Shown one piece after another: positions 1-7,905 of a stretch of DNA of 35,095 nt. Every line of letters begins with the position of its first letter. The first letter of the stretch is position 1. Origin of the DNA: BMS3B sp964501105 (GTDB lineage Archaea > Hydrothermarchaeota > Hydrothermarchaeia > Hydrothermarchaeales > BMS3B); contig CAZCRG010000005.1 of assembly GCA_964501105.1 (NCBI GenBank), forward strand, positions 1 through 35,095, given 5' to 3'. The notes beneath the pieces are model-generated. The model was not told the DNA's origin and did not search any database. It saw only the letters and a list, made by a program, of their open reading frames with translations. The position numbers and the translations under genes were made by a program.

Positions 1-662
1 TCTATAAACTCATCTTTAGTCAAATCTTCAATAAGAGTATCTTTGAATAATTGATATAACCCATTTTCTCCTATTAATTTGCTTTTATAATTTCCTTTTC
101 CATTTTCTAAAAATTCCTTAAGAAAATCTCTGAAAAGACGGGTTCTATCTGCTAGTAGTTTGGATAATTTTCCTGATTTTTTAATTTTTGTGGGAGAATA
201 AAAAAAGAAACCTTTAAATAGATCAGAAATCTTTTGGACATTGTTTTTATCTAATTTTTTGTCTGTTAGATAAAATAAGAGGTGTCTATCTACAATTTTA
301 CCATTTCTAAAAAGTATGAATTCATTATAGTTTGTTAGAATAAGATTAGATATTACCTTTAAATATCTTCTTAATTGTTTTGAATCTTCTTTTCTTTGAT
401 TGATAATATCATCAAGGTTCGTTTCAATTGCTTTTGTTTCAATGTAACCTATACCTAATCCATTAACTTCCACCCTGAAGTCTGGTCTCCCACTTATACC
501 GTGTTCTTTCTTGGGTTCTTGGATTATTTTTATTGATTCTTCTGGTTTTATTTTATTAAGCAAGTTTTCTAAATCGGTCCTTGGAGTATATTCTGTTCCA
601 TTTTCGTACTTATTTTTTATACATGTAAAATATTCTTGGAAGACATCTTCCAATTTTAACAC
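1..662 (-). CDS. N-terminal part of a PD-(D/E)xK restriction enzyme or restriction-modification protein (cut by window edge)
   Basis: The frame is open on the minus strand from a GTG at 662 to the window edge (about 220 codons). The codon just before the GTG is TAG, so no longer start is possible. It has the core of a PD-(D/E)xK nuclease: P60-D61, then E75-T-K77 in the context GYIETKA. This is followed by a QLRRYLKV...LILTNYNEFILFR-like stretch that I associate with the nuclease domains of fused type IIG/ISP restriction-methylation enzymes. The methylase part, if present, lies outside the window. A TATA-like box at 691-700 is about 34 bases before the start, which suits a very short leader. 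The gene is AT-rich with many AAA/ATA codons, unlike the core genes, which fits horizontal transfer. Nuclease fold: fairly sure. Exact enzyme type: inferred. Confidence 0.72.
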   Translation of the reverse strand, partial: MLKLEDVFQEYFTCIKNKYENGTEYTPRTDLENLLNKIKPEESIKIIQEPKKEHGISGRPDFRVEVNGLGIGYIETKAIETNLDDIINQRKEDSKQLRRYLKVISNLILTNYNEFILFRNGKIVDRHLLFYLTDKKLDKNNVQKISDLFKGFFFYSPTKIKKSGKLSKLLADRTRLFRDFLKEFLENGKGNYKSKLIGENGLYQLFKDTLIEDLTKDEFI

Positions 663-777
663 CTAACTTTGAATTTTTAGGGAGAAATAGAGTTTATAGG
701 GTCTTAACGTCCAGTGATACCCTTATGAGAAACTTCTCCCCGGATGGTATATCATTGCCTGATTTTGTAGAAAAACG

Positions 778-811
778 TTTCGGTTTATTTGCTTTGTCGC
801 ACAAACCGAAA
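778..811. repeat. 9-bp perfect inverted repeat (hairpin) before the transposase remnant
   Basis: TTTCGGTTT at 778-786 pairs perfectly with AAACCGAAA at 803-811, leaving a 16-base loop. It lies 35 bases before the ATG of the decayed transposase at 846. It may be part of the element's left end, or a hairpin that blocks read-through transcription into the transposase, as is known for several bacterial insertion sequences. The role is inferred; the pairing is seen. Confidence 0.55.
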
Positions 812-845
812 GTCTCAAATAACCACGGGTTGAATTTATTTATCT

Positions 846-1092
846 ATGGACTGGAAAGAATACAACGAAAATCTGGTGAGAAGGGGGGAACTTTTACTGG
901 ACCTGGAGTTTCTCAAAACCTAGGACCAGGACATAAAGGAGATGAACAGAAAAAAGAGGGGCAGGCCTTACAGCTACCCGGACAGTTTTTTTAAGTTCCG
1001 GGGTATCATTCACGTTCTGTTTAATTTACCTTACATGCAGGCAGACTGAAGGTTTTATTAGAGGTTTAAACAAATTCCTGCCAAAGCTAAAA
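846..1092 (+). pseudogene. Degraded N-terminal fragment of an IS5-like (DDE) transposase
   Basis: Reading from ATG 846 gives MDWKEYNENLVRRGELLLDL..., the N-terminus of a common archaeal IS5-group transposase. The frame is broken by a TAG at 921-923, where the family normally has Trp (a TGG to TAG change). It then continues as DIKEMNRKKRGRPYSYPDSF...HVLFNLPY. After 1036 the frame shifts, apparently through a 4-base ATGC insertion, and similarity resumes as RQTEGFIRGLNKFLPKLK up to about 1092. The remainder of the transposase, including the catalytic DDE core, is absent, so the element cannot move by itself. An 89-codon open frame over the same bases is a by-product of the decay. Family assignment is from memory of the conserved N-terminus. 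Confidence 0.78.
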
Positions 1093-1250
1093 AGCAACCT
1101 TTAAATAAAACTTTGGATTATAAATATACCGGGGGCTGTGCGTTGCATTTCCTCAAGACACTGCAGAAGCCAAGGCCAAACACAAAGTAGGACTATATAG
1201 TTCCACTAAGCCTTATTGGGCTTCAGTTCCTAGTGATAAACTACGGGGCG

Positions 1251-1517
1251 ATGAACCAGCTTGTTTTAGATCCAAGTACAGGTGGATATGTCCCTGTAAA
1301 ACGTTCTCTGGCAGAAATTAAATGGTACATAATATTTGAGTTTTGCTATATCGTGCTTGTTGTTGCATCTGTAGCCTTTCTTACAAGACTGCAGAGACTT
1401 CTCTCTTTCATTTTAGTAGCTCCGGCTGTAGGCATATTAATTATTGCAGTAACCCCCTCCAAAAACCTCCATAAAACCCCTATCTTAAGGCATCAAGTGG
1501 CGAAGTTAAGTTCCTAA
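1251..1517 (+). CDS. Small hypothetical membrane protein
   Basis: Not recognised. From ATG 1251 (88 residues) it has a polar N-terminus and two hydrophobic segments, roughly residues 26-42 and 47-65. A basic tail rich in Lys, His and Arg follows, so it is probably a two-span membrane protein. An in-frame GTG at 1233 would add six residues; neither start has a clear ribosome binding site. TATA-like boxes occur at 1119-1128 and 1190-1198, and a small hairpin (AAGCC/GGCTT, about 1208-1222) sits in the presumed leader. It follows the transposase remnant directly and has no operon partner. It could be a fragment of a larger gene. Confidence 0.45.
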   Translation: MNQLVLDPSTGGYVPVKRSLAEIKWYIIFEFCYIVLVVASVAFLTRLQRLLSFILVAPAVGILIIAVTPSKNLHKTPILRHQVAKLSS

Positions 1518-1647
1518 AATGAAGCTGATATAAAAGAGGGTAAAACTATAAAGGTTAGAAAAACTGGAGAACTGTGTAGGATACTTTTTTAAGTATAAAT
1601 TAAAATTAACAAAGACATTCCAAGAAAAATGCATCAATCCCATCTGA

Positions 1648-2064
1648 TTACTGGAAAACAATTTCTTTCAACTCGGCTGTTGAAGATATCTTTATCACAC
1701 TCTGATTTTTGAACGACTTCTCATTGCTCCAAATTACTGCATTTTTAGCCAGAGCAAGAGCAAAATAAGGTATGTCTCTCCTATGTGGCGCAAGTTTTTC
1801 AGCTTTTTCAAAGTGCTCAGCATACTCTTTTTTGGGAACAATTTCTATTCTTTGAAAAATAGTATTCAAGACGAAGTCTATCTCAACTTCACTCAGTCCT
1901 GAGAACCTTGAAATTTTAGACTTCCTTTTTTCTATCTCTTCAAACACATAGTCAGGAGAGATAAGTTTAAATCCTCTGTCAGTTAGATTTTTTATCATCC
2001 GGAGAGTAAATCCTCTCGCAATTAGAGATGCAAATATCACCTCGGCATCCACAACGAGCCGCAT
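1648..2064 (-). CDS. PIN-domain toxin (VapC-like ribonuclease)
   Basis: This 138-residue protein has the PIN nuclease layout. It begins LVVDAEVIFASLI with Asp6, then has an acidic cluster at Glu42/43/45. Next is RRDIPYFALALA with Asp97, and then the strand AVIWSNEKSF (Asn114/Glu115). PIN toxins cut RNA with an Mg2+ site made of such acidic residues. Its ATG follows directly after the TAA of the partner gene (2065-2274), so the two are translationally linked, the usual antitoxin-toxin order. It resembles the divergent PIN branch that works with helical antitoxins rather than classic VapC. Toxin role is inferred from fold and pairing. Confidence 0.75.
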   Translation of the reverse strand: MRLVVDAEVIFASLIARGFTLRMIKNLTDRGFKLISPDYVFEEIEKRKSKISRFSGLSEVEIDFVLNTIFQRIEIVPKKEYAEHFEKAEKLAPHRRDIPYFALALAKNAVIWSNEKSFKNQSVIKISSTAELKEIVFQ

Positions 2065-2274
2065 TTATACACCGTGGTTCTCTGTAACACTCTCTTTGAT
2101 TTCCAGAGCAAGCCTTCTCGCCATATCCTCACTTAACCTACTTTTTGCCACAATTTCCTGAGCAACAGACCATCTTATTTCTTCAAGAAACTTCTTCAAA
2201 ACAGCTTCTATTGCTTTCTCGAAGTTCTCCTGCATTCCTTCAGGAACATCAACTTTTATCACAACCTCACCCAT
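2065..2274 (-). CDS. Putative antitoxin of the PIN toxin
   Basis: A 69-residue protein beginning MGEVVIKVDVPEGMQENF, with a short beta start followed by long amphipathic helices, typical of small VapB-like antitoxins paired with PIN toxins. An in-frame ATG at 2304 would give 79 residues, but it falls just downstream of the TATA box (2307-2319), before the expected transcription start near 2286. ATG 2274 is preceded by GAGG at good spacing and is preferred. The stop TAA abuts the toxin's ATG. No DNA-binding motif is obvious. Function is inferred from position and size. Confidence 0.65.
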   Translation of the reverse strand: MGEVVIKVDVPEGMQENFEKAIEAVLKKFLEEIRWSVAQEIVAKSRLSEDMARRLALEIKESVTENHGV

Positions 2275-2306
2275 TTTAATCAGCCTCAATATTTTATAAT
2301 TCAACC

Positions 2307-2319
2307 TTTATATAAAATT
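2307..2319 (-). promoter_or_regulatory. TATA box of the antitoxin-PIN toxin operon
   Basis: The minus strand reads AATTTTATATAAA, a strong archaeal TATA box. A transcription start about 27 bases downstream falls near 2286, leaving a leader of about 12 bases before ATG 2274. Confidence 0.5.
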
Positions 2320-2499
2320 CCTTTTGCATGATTTCAGCATCAACATGTTCACACGACTCAAACCAAGACATATACAAATATATTATTTCTTACCTACAGC
2401 AATCCTTTGCAGGCTTTTTTTATTAAATCCACCTATGAAAACTGACACGCCATATAGAATGTACACCAAAAATCGCAAACTCTTCAGTAGAATTTAAAA

Positions 2500-3288
2500 T
2501 TAACCTCTCAATAGCCTTTCTCTGTAGCTGGAGTTGGCTTGGATAAGATTGTTTTCCAGAAAGTGGTCCTTTATATCCTCTGCTCTCGAGGAAGTCATCT
2601 TTTTATACTCTCTTTCTGCCTCCTCTCTTGTAGCTTCTCTGTACTGGAGGTTGGTCACAAAAAGCTTCCTTATGGCAAGGCTTTCCTCCTCACTGAGAAA
2701 TCCTGCAAGAGTTGAGTAGTGTTCCCTTATAGTTGCGGCGAGAGCCAAGCCCTCCCTGCTGAGCTTTAAAGCATCACTATCATGCTCAGTGCTCAATCCA
2801 AGGCATTCATCGTTGTGCTGCCTGAACTCTATCTTTCCCTGGCTCAGGTCTATTGTGGCGTAGTAGGGATAGAGCCTGCAGGTCATGGGCCTCGCGTCGT
2901 GAATAAAGCAGGAATTGGTGAGAGGATTAAAAAAGATGCACCTTCCTGAGTCCTGGAAGGTCTTGAGAACATAGTACTCAACAAAGAAGTGGCTTGAGTC
3001 AAAACTTCTACCCACTGAAAAGAAGAAGTCCTGAAGCTGGTTTCTGAAATCTTCAAGAAACTCAGAGTTTCCTATGAGCTCTGGCAAGCCTCCAAAGGTG
3101 GCATAATCCCAGGCAAACTCTTCAAAGTCCTCAGAGCTTTTGGAAGAAAGATATTCCTGAATTTTTGACACTTCCTGAAAGAAGAGCTTTATGCCTATAC
3201 TCCTGCTTTCTCCGAAGCAGCATCTGCCGCAGCGCCGGCACTTAAAACCCTTATCAATGCTGTCGAAATTCAGAGTCAGTTCTCTCAT
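2500..3288 (-). CDS. YkgJ-family cysteine-cluster protein (UPF0153-like)
   Basis: A 262-residue protein with the CxxCxxCC signature near its N-terminus (Cys17, 20, 23, 24 in FKCRRCGRCCFG). A second cysteine set sits around residues 117-162 (GRCIFF, SCFIHDARPMTCRLYP, ECLG). This is the layout of the YkgJ/PF03692 family, thought to bind zinc or an Fe-S cluster; its biochemical role is unknown. The C-terminal third is helical and charged. A TATA-like box at 3309-3318 is about 26 bases before ATG 3288, so the message may be leaderless; an AAGGAG sequence between them is an alternative signal. It is monocistronic. Confidence 0.85.
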   Translation of the reverse strand: MRELTLNFDSIDKGFKCRRCGRCCFGESRSIGIKLFFQEVSKIQEYLSSKSSEDFEEFAWDYATFGGLPELIGNSEFLEDFRNQLQDFFFSVGRSFDSSHFFVEYYVLKTFQDSGRCIFFNPLTNSCFIHDARPMTCRLYPYYATIDLSQGKIEFRQHNDECLGLSTEHDSDALKLSREGLALAATIREHYSTLAGFLSEEESLAIRKLFVTNLQYREATREEAEREYKKMTSSRAEDIKDHFLENNLIQANSSYRERLLRG

Positions 3289-3409
3289 GAGATTTCACCG
3301 GGGTTCTCCTTATACACACAGTAACAAGAATAATTATTGTGGTTGTTAAAGGAAGGTTAAGCAGTCACTACGAAAATTTTCAAGATGTTAGAGTAAAAGA
3401 TAAACATGA

Positions 3410-3483
3410 GCGGCCGTAGTATAGCCTGGCTAGTACACGAGCCTGCCACGCTTGTAGCCCGGGTTCAAATCCCGGCGGCCGCA
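3410..3483 (+). tRNA. tRNA-Gly (anticodon GCC)
   Basis: A full cloverleaf: acceptor stem GCGGCCG/CGGCCGC, anticodon stem CGAGC/GCTTG around the loop CTGCCAC (anticodon GCC), and T-arm CCGGG-TTCAAAT-CCCGG. The discriminator base is A3483. The CCA end is not encoded and there is no intron. It stands alone between the YkgJ-like gene and the ATP synthase genes. Confidence 0.96.
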
Positions 3484-3628
3484 TTCAATAACTAATTTTC
3501 CTGTAAGTTAGATTCATAAGTTAATAGAGAACTTCATACTTTTTATTACGTAAGATTTTTAAATTGAAAGGTCAATTAAAAACTTGCTCAGATACAGGCG
3601 GAAAGTATTTAAGTATTAAGTTGCTTAA

Positions 3629-3775
3629 ATGCTTGGTGAGAAGTTTATCTCATTCATCAAAATAAAATTAATAAGTAAGCTGGATGGTGATATAATGATA
3701 GCAAGCACCAGCATGTCAGGAGATGAAAATAATAAATTAAATAAAATGGGGGAGGAGAGTGACATAACTCTATAG
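3629..3775 (+). CDS. Possible 48-residue ORF in the ATP synthase leader
   Basis: An open frame ends TAG at 3775, just before the ribosome binding site of atpE. An internal in-frame ATG at 3695 has GGTGAT (3686-3691), which matches the archaeal anti-Shine-Dalgarno sequence; from there the product is 26 residues, rich in Ser, Asn and Glu. It does not resemble subunits H, I, K or C of the A-type synthase. Otherwise the 3484-3790 stretch holds only AT-rich DNA with TATA-like boxes at about 3606-3616 and 3689-3695. It may be a leader peptide or simply leader RNA. Confidence 0.25.
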   Translation: MLGEKFISFIKIKLISKLDGDIMIASTSMSGDENNKLNKMGEESDITL

Positions 3776-3790
3776 TAAGGAGAGATGTTT

Positions 3791-4396
3791 ATGGCAACAG
3801 AGCAGGTCGAAAAAATAGTTAAAAAAATCAATGAGGATGCTGAGGCGGAAGCTTCAAAAATTCTCCAGGATGCCAGGGCTCAGGCTGAGGAGGTAAAAAA
3901 GGAGGCTGAAGCAGAAGCTGATGAGATTTATAAGGAAATTATTTCCAGGTATGAGAGAGAGGCAGAGCAGGAGAAGCAGAGAATTGTTGCCAATGCCAAG
4001 CTTAAGGCGAGGAAGGCTGTGCTTGATGCCAGAGAAGAGGTTATAAAGGCTGCTTTTGCTGAGGCTGAGAGGAAACTAAAAGAACTGCCAAAGAAAGAGT
4101 ACAAGGAGATCCTCGAAAAGCTCATACTGGAAGCTGTTGAAGCAATTGGCGGCGATGAAGTTGTGCTTACAAGAAAAGAGGACTCAAGAACTATTAGTTC
4201 TACCCTGCTTAAGAAACTCTCTGAAGAGACAGGCTTCGAAATAACAAAAGCTAAGGAGCACATAACTGCTATAGGCGGCGTTGTGGTTAGAAGCAGTGAT
4301 GGAAAAATTGAGGTAGATAATACCTTTGAGACAAGGTTAGAGAGGTTCAAAGACGACCTGAGGAGAGATGTGGCTGAAGTTCTTTTTGGCAGTTAA
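3791..4396 (+). CDS. atpE: A-type ATP synthase subunit E (peripheral stalk)
   Basis: Subunit E forms, with H, the peripheral stalks that hold the A1 catalytic head to the membrane part. The 201-residue product starts with a long, Glu/Lys/Ala-rich coiled coil (about residues 5-100, beginning EQVEKIVKKINEDAEAEA). A globular C-terminal domain follows and contains the conserved ITAIGGVVVRSSDGKIEVDNTF region. ATG 3791 is chosen because GGAG at 3779-3782 is 8 bases upstream; ATG 3785 would be only 2 bases from it. It is the first synthase gene of the cluster, with subunit F 12 bases downstream. The usual C gene between E and F is missing here. Confidence 0.93.
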   Translation: MATEQVEKIVKKINEDAEAEASKILQDARAQAEEVKKEAEAEADEIYKEIISRYEREAEQEKQRIVANAKLKARKAVLDAREEVIKAAFAEAERKLKELPKKEYKEILEKLILEAVEAIGGDEVVLTRKEDSRTISSTLLKKLSEETGFEITKAKEHITAIGGVVVRSSDGKIEVDNTFETRLERFKDDLRRDVAEVLFGS

Positions 4397-4408
4397 AGAG
4401 GTATAGAT

Positions 4409-4726
4409 ATGAAGATTAGTGTGGTTGCTGACTTTGATACAGTCACTGGCTTCCGTCTGGCAGGGGTAAGGGAAGCCTATGTGGTTGAGGCTCCAGAGGA
4501 GGCCTTTGAGAGGATAAAGGAGCTTATTAAGAAGGAAGACATAGGCATAGTGATTACTACAGAGAGAATTATGGAAAAGATAAGGCAGGAGGTTTCAGAG
4601 CTGCTGGAGGGCAAAAATTTTCCCCTTCTTGTGGAGGTGCCTGATAAGGGTGGTAAGATAGAGAAGAAGGTTGATCCCATTAATGAGCTTATAAAACGTG
4701 CTGTTGGAGTTGAAATTAAAGTTTAG
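4409..4726 (+). CDS. atpF: A-type ATP synthase subunit F (central stalk)
   Basis: A 105-residue protein with the compact alpha/beta fold of subunit F: VVADFDTVTGFRLAGV at the start, IGIVITTERI in the middle and FPLLVEVPDKGG before the C-terminal helix. F sits in the central stalk with D and takes part in coupling and regulation. The start has the weak upstream signal AAAGAGG. Its stop TAG merges into the ribosome binding site TAGGAGGTG of atpA, so translation of the two is probably coupled. Confidence 0.93.
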   Translation: MKISVVADFDTVTGFRLAGVREAYVVEAPEEAFERIKELIKKEDIGIVITTERIMEKIRQEVSELLEGKNFPLLVEVPDKGGKIEKKVDPINELIKRAVGVEIKV

Positions 4727-4737
4727 GAGGTGAAAAG

Positions 4738-6507
4738 GTGGTAGAAGGAAAGATAATAAAGGTCGCAGGTCCTGTTATAAAGGCTGAAGGAATGCGCGGA
4801 AGTATGATGTATGAAGTGGTAAGAGTTGGCAATGAGAGGCTCATGGGTGAGATTATCCAGCTTGAAGGTGATGTAGCCACAATTCAGGTTTATGAGGAGA
4901 CTGCAGGTATCAAGCCAGGAGAGCCTGTTATTGGTACTGGAGCTCAGCTCAGTGTTGAACTCGGTCCTGGCATATTGAAGCAGATATACGATGGAGTGCA
5001 GCGCCCCCTGGAAGTGATTAGAAAGGAAAGTGGTACCTTTATTGCTCGAGGTGTTGAGGTTCCCAGCCTTGACAGGGATAAGAAGTGGGAGTTTACACCC
5101 CTTGTGAAAGTTGGTGACAAGGTTGAAGGTGGAGACTTCCTCGGCGAGGTGCCTGAGACTGAGCTTATCACCCATAAGATAATGGTTCCTCCAGGTATAA
5201 GCGGGGAAGTTGTGGAAATAGCAGATAAGGGCAACTATACCATTGAGGAGGTAATTGCAAAAATAAAAACTGAAAGGGGTGTAGAAGAGGTTAAGATGTA
5301 CCAGAAGTGGCCTGTGAGAATTGCCAGGCCAATAAAGAAGAAGCTGGACCCTGAGGCACCTCTTATCTCAGGTCAGAGAATTCTTGACACCTTCTTCCCT
5401 GTAGCCAAGGGCGGTACTGCTGCTATACCCGGTCCTTTTGGTGCTGGAAAGACTGTGACCCAGCACCAGCTTGCCAAGTGGTGCGACGCCGAAATTATAG
5501 TTTACGTGGGGTGTGGAGAGCGTGGAAATGAGATGACTGAAGTGCTTGAGGAGTTCCCCCACCTAATAGACCCCAACTCTGGCAAGCCTCTTATGGAAAG
5601 AACTATTCTCATTGCCAATACATCAAATATGCCTGTCGCAGCTAGAGATGCCAGTGTTTACACTGGAATTACTCTTGGAGAGTACTTCAGGGATATGGGC
5701 TACAATGTGGCTCTCATGGCAGACTCAACTTCAAGATGGGCAGAAGCTATGAGAGAGATTTCAGGAAGACTTGAGGAGATGCCCGGTGAAGAGGGCTACC
5801 CGGCTTACCTTGCCTCAAGACTTGCCAACTTCTATGAGAGGGCAGGAAGAGTGGCGACTATTGGAAGTGAGGATAGGGAAGGCTCTCTCACTGTTGTAGG
5901 TGCTGTCTCACCTCCTGGTGGCGACTTTTCAGAGCCAGTTACCCAGAACACTCTTAGAATTACAAAGGTATTCTGGGCTCTCGATGCCAGCCTTGCAGAC
6001 AGAAGGCACTTCCCTGCTATTAACTGGTTGAGAAGCTACTCCCTTTACCTTGACACAGTCAGAGGCTGGTGGGAGAAGACAGTAAATGAGAAGTGGTATG
6101 ATCTAAGAGCAAAGGCTATGGCACTTCTCCAGAAAGAGGCTGAGCTTCAGGAGATTGTGCAGCTTGTAGGTCCTGATGCTCTGCCTGAGAAGGAGAGGGT
6201 TGCTCTCGAAGGAGCAAGGATTATAAGAGAGGATTTCCTCCAGCAGAATGCTTTCCACGATGTTGATACTTACTGCAGTGTTGCAAAGCAGTTCAAAATG
6301 CTTGAAGTTATGCTGGAGTTCTATGACCTTGCCAATGATGCAGTTAATAGAGGTGCTTCAGCCAAGTCTATTGCTGATATGAGTGTGAGAGATGACCTGG
6401 CAAGGCTGAAGTATGTGGAAGAGGAGAAGATTGACGAAACTATAGAGAAAATCAGGTCAAAGATGAAGGCTGAATTTGAAGAGCTTATCGCCAAGGTGGT
6501 GGCATAA
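4738..6507 (+). CDS. atpA: A-type ATP synthase catalytic subunit A
   Basis: The nucleotide-hydrolysing/synthesising subunit of the A1 hexamer. The 589 residues are the normal length. A beta-barrel N-terminus is followed by the A-subunit-specific insertion (about 110-200), then the P-loop GPFGAGKT at 232-239, GCGERGNEM near 258-266, and the ALMADSTSRWAEA segment. The start is GTG 4738 with a perfect GGAGGTG upstream (7-base spacing from GGAGG). The atpB ATG follows the TAA directly with no gap. No intein is present. Confidence 0.98.
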   Translation: MVEGKIIKVAGPVIKAEGMRGSMMYEVVRVGNERLMGEIIQLEGDVATIQVYEETAGIKPGEPVIGTGAQLSVELGPGILKQIYDGVQRPLEVIRKESGTFIARGVEVPSLDRDKKWEFTPLVKVGDKVEGGDFLGEVPETELITHKIMVPPGISGEVVEIADKGNYTIEEVIAKIKTERGVEEVKMYQKWPVRIARPIKKKLDPEAPLISGQRILDTFFPVAKGGTAAIPGPFGAGKTVTQHQLAKWCDAEIIVYVGCGERGNEMTEVLEEFPHLIDPNSGKPLMERTILIANTSNMPVAARDASVYTGITLGEYFRDMGYNVALMADSTSRWAEAMREISGRLEEMPGEEGYPAYLASRLANFYERAGRVATIGSEDREGSLTVVGAVSPPGGDFSEPVTQNTLRITKVFWALDASLADRRHFPAINWLRSYSLYLDTVRGWWEKTVNEKWYDLRAKAMALLQKEAELQEIVQLVGPDALPEKERVALEGARIIREDFLQQNAFHDVDTYCSVAKQFKMLEVMLEFYDLANDAVNRGASAKSIADMSVRDDLARLKYVEEEKIDETIEKIRSKMKAEFEELIAKVVA

Positions 6508-7902
6508 ATGGCTGCACAGATTAGAGAGTACACCTCTGTTACAGGCGTTGCAGGACCTCTTATGATTGTGGAAGGTGTCGAGGGCGTTGCCTACGGCGAG
6601 ATTGTGGAGATTGAAACACCTCAGGGAGAGAAGAGAAGAGGTCAGGTACTTGAAGCTTATGAGGGCAAAGCTGTGGTTCAGGTTTTTGAAGGAACAGGTG
6701 GCATAGACACCAAGGGTACAAAGGTGAGATTCACAGGCTCTACCTTAAAGCTGGGCGTCAGCATGGACATGCTGGGCAGAATCTTTGACGGCACAGGCAA
6801 GCCCATAGATGGCGGTCCTGAAATAATCCCTGAGAAGGAGCTGGATATCCACGGCGAGCCCATGAACCCTGCTTCAAGAGAGTTTCCAAGAGACTTCATT
6901 CAGACAGGTATCTCAACTATAGATGGAATGAATACTCTTGTGAGGGGCCAGAAGCTTCCAATTTTCTCAGGTTCTGGTCTGCCCCACAACGAGCTTGCTG
7001 CTCAGATAGCAAGGCAGGCTAAAGTGCTTGGGGAGGAGGAAGAGTTCGCCGTGGTCTTTGGAGCTATGGGTATTACCTATGAGGAAGCAAGCTTCTTCAT
7101 GCGCGATTTTGAGCGTACTGGCGCACTTGAGAAGGTTACTGCCTTCCTGAACCTTGCCAACGACCCTGCCATAGAGAGGATTATTACTCCAAGAATGGTT
7201 CTCACCACTGCAGAGTACTTCGCCTATGAGAAGGATATGCACGTTCTGGTAATCCTTACAGACCTGACAAACTACTGTGAGGCTCTCAGAGAGATTGCTG
7301 CAGCTCGTGGTGAGGTGCCTGGAAGGAGAGGTTACCCTGGCTACATGTACACTGACTTGGCAACTATGTATGAAAGAGCTGGAAGGGCAGTTGGCGCTAA
7401 AGGTTCTATAACCCAGATGCCCATCTTGACCATGCCAGATGACGATATTACTCATCCAATTCCTGACCTGACAGGCTACATAACTGAGGGTCAGATTGTG
7501 CTTTCCAGAGAGCTTCACAGGAAGGGCATATATCCGCCTGTGGACGTTCTTCCAAGCCTCTCAAGGCTCATGAAGGGCGGAATAGGTGAGGGAAAAACAA
7601 GAGAGGACCATGCCAATGTTAGCGACCAGCTCTACAGCGCCTATGCTGAAGGCAGAGATTTGAGAGACCTCGTTGCTGTGGTGGGCGAAGAGGCTCTTAC
7701 TGAAAAGGACAGGAAATATCTTGAGTTTGCTGACAGATTTGAGAGGGAGTTTGTTACTCAGAGTAAGGATGAAGACAGGGATATCTTCAGAACTCTTGAG
7801 ATTGGCTGGGACCTTCTGAGCATTCTGCCAGAGAGGGAACTCAAGAGAATCAAGGAAGACTACATCAAGAAATATCATCCCAATTATGCCCAGGAGAAGT
7901 AG
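6508..7902 (+). CDS. atpB: A-type ATP synthase regulatory subunit B
   Basis: The non-catalytic, nucleotide-binding partner of subunit A in the A3B3 head. The 464 residues begin REYTSVTGVAGPLMIVEGVE and show the expected degenerate P-loop, SGSGLPHN at 154-161 in place of a Walker A lysine motif. The conserved stretches FGAMGITYEEASFFMRDFE, GYPGYMYTDLATMYERAG and ITQMPILTMPDDDITHPIPD are all intact. It starts immediately after the atpA stop and lies 3 bases before atpD. The long open frame on the opposite strand over 6967-7518 is a codon-bias shadow. Confidence 0.98.
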   Translation: MAAQIREYTSVTGVAGPLMIVEGVEGVAYGEIVEIETPQGEKRRGQVLEAYEGKAVVQVFEGTGGIDTKGTKVRFTGSTLKLGVSMDMLGRIFDGTGKPIDGGPEIIPEKELDIHGEPMNPASREFPRDFIQTGISTIDGMNTLVRGQKLPIFSGSGLPHNELAAQIARQAKVLGEEEEFAVVFGAMGITYEEASFFMRDFERTGALEKVTAFLNLANDPAIERIITPRMVLTTAEYFAYEKDMHVLVILTDLTNYCEALREIAAARGEVPGRRGYPGYMYTDLATMYERAGRAVGAKGSITQMPILTMPDDDITHPIPDLTGYITEGQIVLSRELHRKGIYPPVDVLPSLSRLMKGGIGEGKTREDHANVSDQLYSAYAEGRDLRDLVAVVGEEALTEKDRKYLEFADRFEREFVTQSKDEDRDIFRTLEIGWDLLSILPERELKRIKEDYIKKYHPNYAQEK

Positions 7903-7905
7903 CCT

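Noticed and set aside
725..994. 89-codon open frame on the plus strand
   Set aside because: It runs in another phase over the transposase remnant, which explains the same bases as MDWKEYNENLV..., and its own product has no recognisable feature.
2398..2422. Imperfect hairpin with a T run on the plus strand
   Set aside because: It would end plus-strand transcription, but no plus-strand gene lies upstream of it.
6967..7518. 183-codon open frame opposite atpB
   Set aside because: Lies fully antisense to a highly conserved gene; its length reflects codon bias.
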